From Acanthosoma haemorrhoidale (Eukaryota > Arthropoda > Insecta > Hemiptera > Acanthosomatidae), in NCBI GenBank assembly GCA_930367205.1, contig OV884009.1, positions 87,069,189 through 87,133,188 of the forward strand: a DNA stretch of 64,000 bases, in the 5' to 3' direction. The position numbers and the translations under genes were made by a program. A model generated the notes under the pieces. The model was not told where the DNA came from, ran no database searches, and worked only from the letters and a program-made list of their open reading frames with translations. Positions 62,630 to 64,000 of this stretch are shown piece after piece (within the stretch, counting starts at the first letter, position 1; each line of letters begins with the position of its first letter).

Positions 62630-63235
62630 TCAATCTTCATCAGAGGCGGAGGAGAGGGTGTCACCTTGGAGATTCTGGAGAGAATACCCTGAGTAATGGC
62701 TGGTGTAGTGCCACCATAGGCTCCAGACCACTTCCAAAACTGCATCGCAGGTGGAGAAAATGGTTACCAGCCAAAACAAGAAGAGAAGCGAAGGTTGATC
62801 CGTGCTAGGGTACATGTAGTAGTATGTCGAGGATGCGATTATGTAATTCATAAAGCAGAAGAATGGCGTGAGGAATTGGAGAAGTATGTTCATCTTGAGA
62901 AGGTATCTCTTGGCGGCGGCGATGTCTCCAATAAGGTCGTCATGCTGGCAAGCGAGAAACCACAAAAGGTAGACTTCAATCTGCTTTTCCGTACTGCTCA
63001 AGGAGAAGTCCATAATTATAGCTGAGAGGCACAAAGGGACGTGCAATAGACGCTTCCAATCCTCCATATTAAATCTGATATAGGTAGAGAACTGGCCTGT
63101 ACTGATTGGCTCAAGCTGTCCCTCCTCAGGATGATGATACTCCAGCAGGCCGAAGTAGATCTTCCAGCAGAAGATGAGGATCCATGACACAGCTCTGTAA
63201 TTTATGCGGCGACCCGGAGCTAACAAGAAAGGCAT
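62630..63235 (-). CDS. Uncharacterised multi-pass membrane protein (201 aa)
   Basis: I do not recognise the family. The ORF starts at an ATG in a strong insect context (GACAACATG); an in-frame TAG lies five codons upstream, so this is the true start unless an intron intervenes. Composition is GC-richer than the flanks and looks like coding sequence. Probable membrane segments lie near residues 15-35 (AVSWILIFCWKIYFGLL), 63-80, 115-140 (ILLQFLTPFFCFMNYIIAS) and 148-172 (LLFLFWLVTIFSTCDAVLEV). It ends in an acidic tail, SSASDED. An AATAAA follows the stop within 1 nt (62623-62628), supporting a transcript end here. No transposon motif is present. It may be a single-exon gene, or one exon of a gene continuing past the window edge. 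Confidence 0.55.
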   Translation of the reverse strand: MPFLLAPGRRINYRAVSWILIFCWKIYFGLLEYHHPEEGQLEPISTGQFSTYIRFNMEDWKRLLHVPLCLSAIIMDFSLSSTEKQIEVYLLWFLACQHDDLIGDIAAAKRYLLKMNILLQFLTPFFCFMNYIIASSTYYYMYPSTDQPSLLFLFWLVTIFSTCDAVLEVVWSLWWHYTSHYSGYSLQNLQGDTLSSASDED

Positions 63236-64000
63236 GTTGTCACCAGGCTATCTCACGCTTCACTGAGCGATTATGGTATAAAAGTGATACTAATAGTTCC
63301 GGAATCAGCCACCTACCCAGCCTATCTGTGCTACTATACCTTGTAGGTTTTATTAGGGTTGCAAGGATTAATTTCAATTAAAGTCTCGTAGAAACTTTAG
63401 TGACCTTACTAAGTTATATTTTTTATCACTTTTAGGTTTTCATGAGCCTTCAAAATAATTGTTAATGACAAAACTTAACGATTTTAATAGCTTACCAACC
63501 AAAAATAAAGTGACTGTTTGTTTTTTGCTCATCTAAATTTTATTATTAAATTATTTTAAATGATAACATGGATTACCAAATATATTATTATTGTAAAATT
63601 GCGATTTTTTCAAAAATGTATAATTTAAATATCTTACAATCTTGCGCAGAAGTACTAATTAAAATTGTTATATGCATTGGTCACTGAGACTGTACACATT
63701 CACACTGCAATCTTATTTTTTACTGTTAATGTAGTAAAGGTTGAAAATCTAAGGAAAAAAACTAACTAAAACCTACATAATAATGCTAAATAAAATTAAG
63801 TTTATTTAATTCTAACTGGTAGGGGTTGTAGCAATGCATCAGGGAAACATTTCCTCTTGCCATCATAAGGAAATCTAAGAATCCAGAAAGTGCTGGAAAA
63901 TATGAACCCAGAATTTGTTTCCAGGGTTTACAGACCACAAAAAAGAGGGTGGATGGACAGTAGAATGGAAGAACTGATTTTTTGATAACTTTGTTCTTGA
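63236..64000. other. No recognisable gene
   Basis: Upstream flank of the 201-aa ORF. TATAAAAG at about 63277 is on the plus strand and so not placed for that gene. A GC-richer block from about 63820 to the edge could start another feature. Confidence 0.4.

Overview
This is a gene-poor, AT-rich stretch of an animal nuclear genome, most likely an insect. The evidence is spliced genes with short GT-AG introns (70-80 bp), arthropod-type transposons (Ty3/gypsy, Jockey-like LINEs, hAT, Tc1, mariner/IS630) and tRNA-derived SINEs. No bacterial gene, operon, CRISPR array or rRNA was seen. Most of the recognisable sequence is transposable-element material of different ages. A hemipteran would fit but cannot be established from the sequence.

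Layout. 1-3207: decayed Ty3/gypsy (mag/K02A2.6-like) pol with its 3' polypurine tract and a putative short 3' LTR. 3985-7770: a decayed but intron-retaining copy of a METTL13-type methyltransferase gene on the minus strand. 8300-9460: a diverged, tandemly arranged dispersed repeat. 12992-14880: hAT (ZBED-like) transposase relic, minus strand. 17101-19080: an apparently intact four-exon host gene, minus strand, encoding a 141-residue FAM136A-like cysteine-motif protein. 19840-21170: Tc1-type transposase relic, minus. 25340-34790: many fragments of one Jockey-like LINE family, including a copy (32160-34790) that carries a second LINE inserted into it with an 11-bp target duplication. 31216-31312: a mariner-type MITE. 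35650-36335: a GC-rich LTR-like segment. 38290-38810: relic of a repeat-associated arthropod protein gene. 42355-43134: internally deleted IS630/mariner-type transposon with both inverted repeats. 43773-48587: a complete Ty3/gypsy retrotransposon with two LTRs identical by eye. 55669-57858: second Jockey-like LINE copy, with older LINE relics at 58030-58460 and 59920-60120. 62630-63235: an intact 201-codon ORF for an unrecognised multi-pass membrane protein, minus strand.

The most notable object is the 4.8-kb Ty3/gypsy element. It has open gag and pol frames, all catalytic residues of protease, reverse transcriptase, RNase H and integrase that I could check, and a textbook A-AAA-AAC slippery heptamer at the gag/pol overlap. 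It lacks a tRNA-type primer binding site. Instead the 11 nt just inside the 5' LTR are perfectly complementary to a site in the LTR, which suggests Tf1-like self-priming. The LTR also contains a 69-bp segment with splice-site-like ends. The surrounding DNA records several earlier waves of transposition, with only one or two host genes that look functional.
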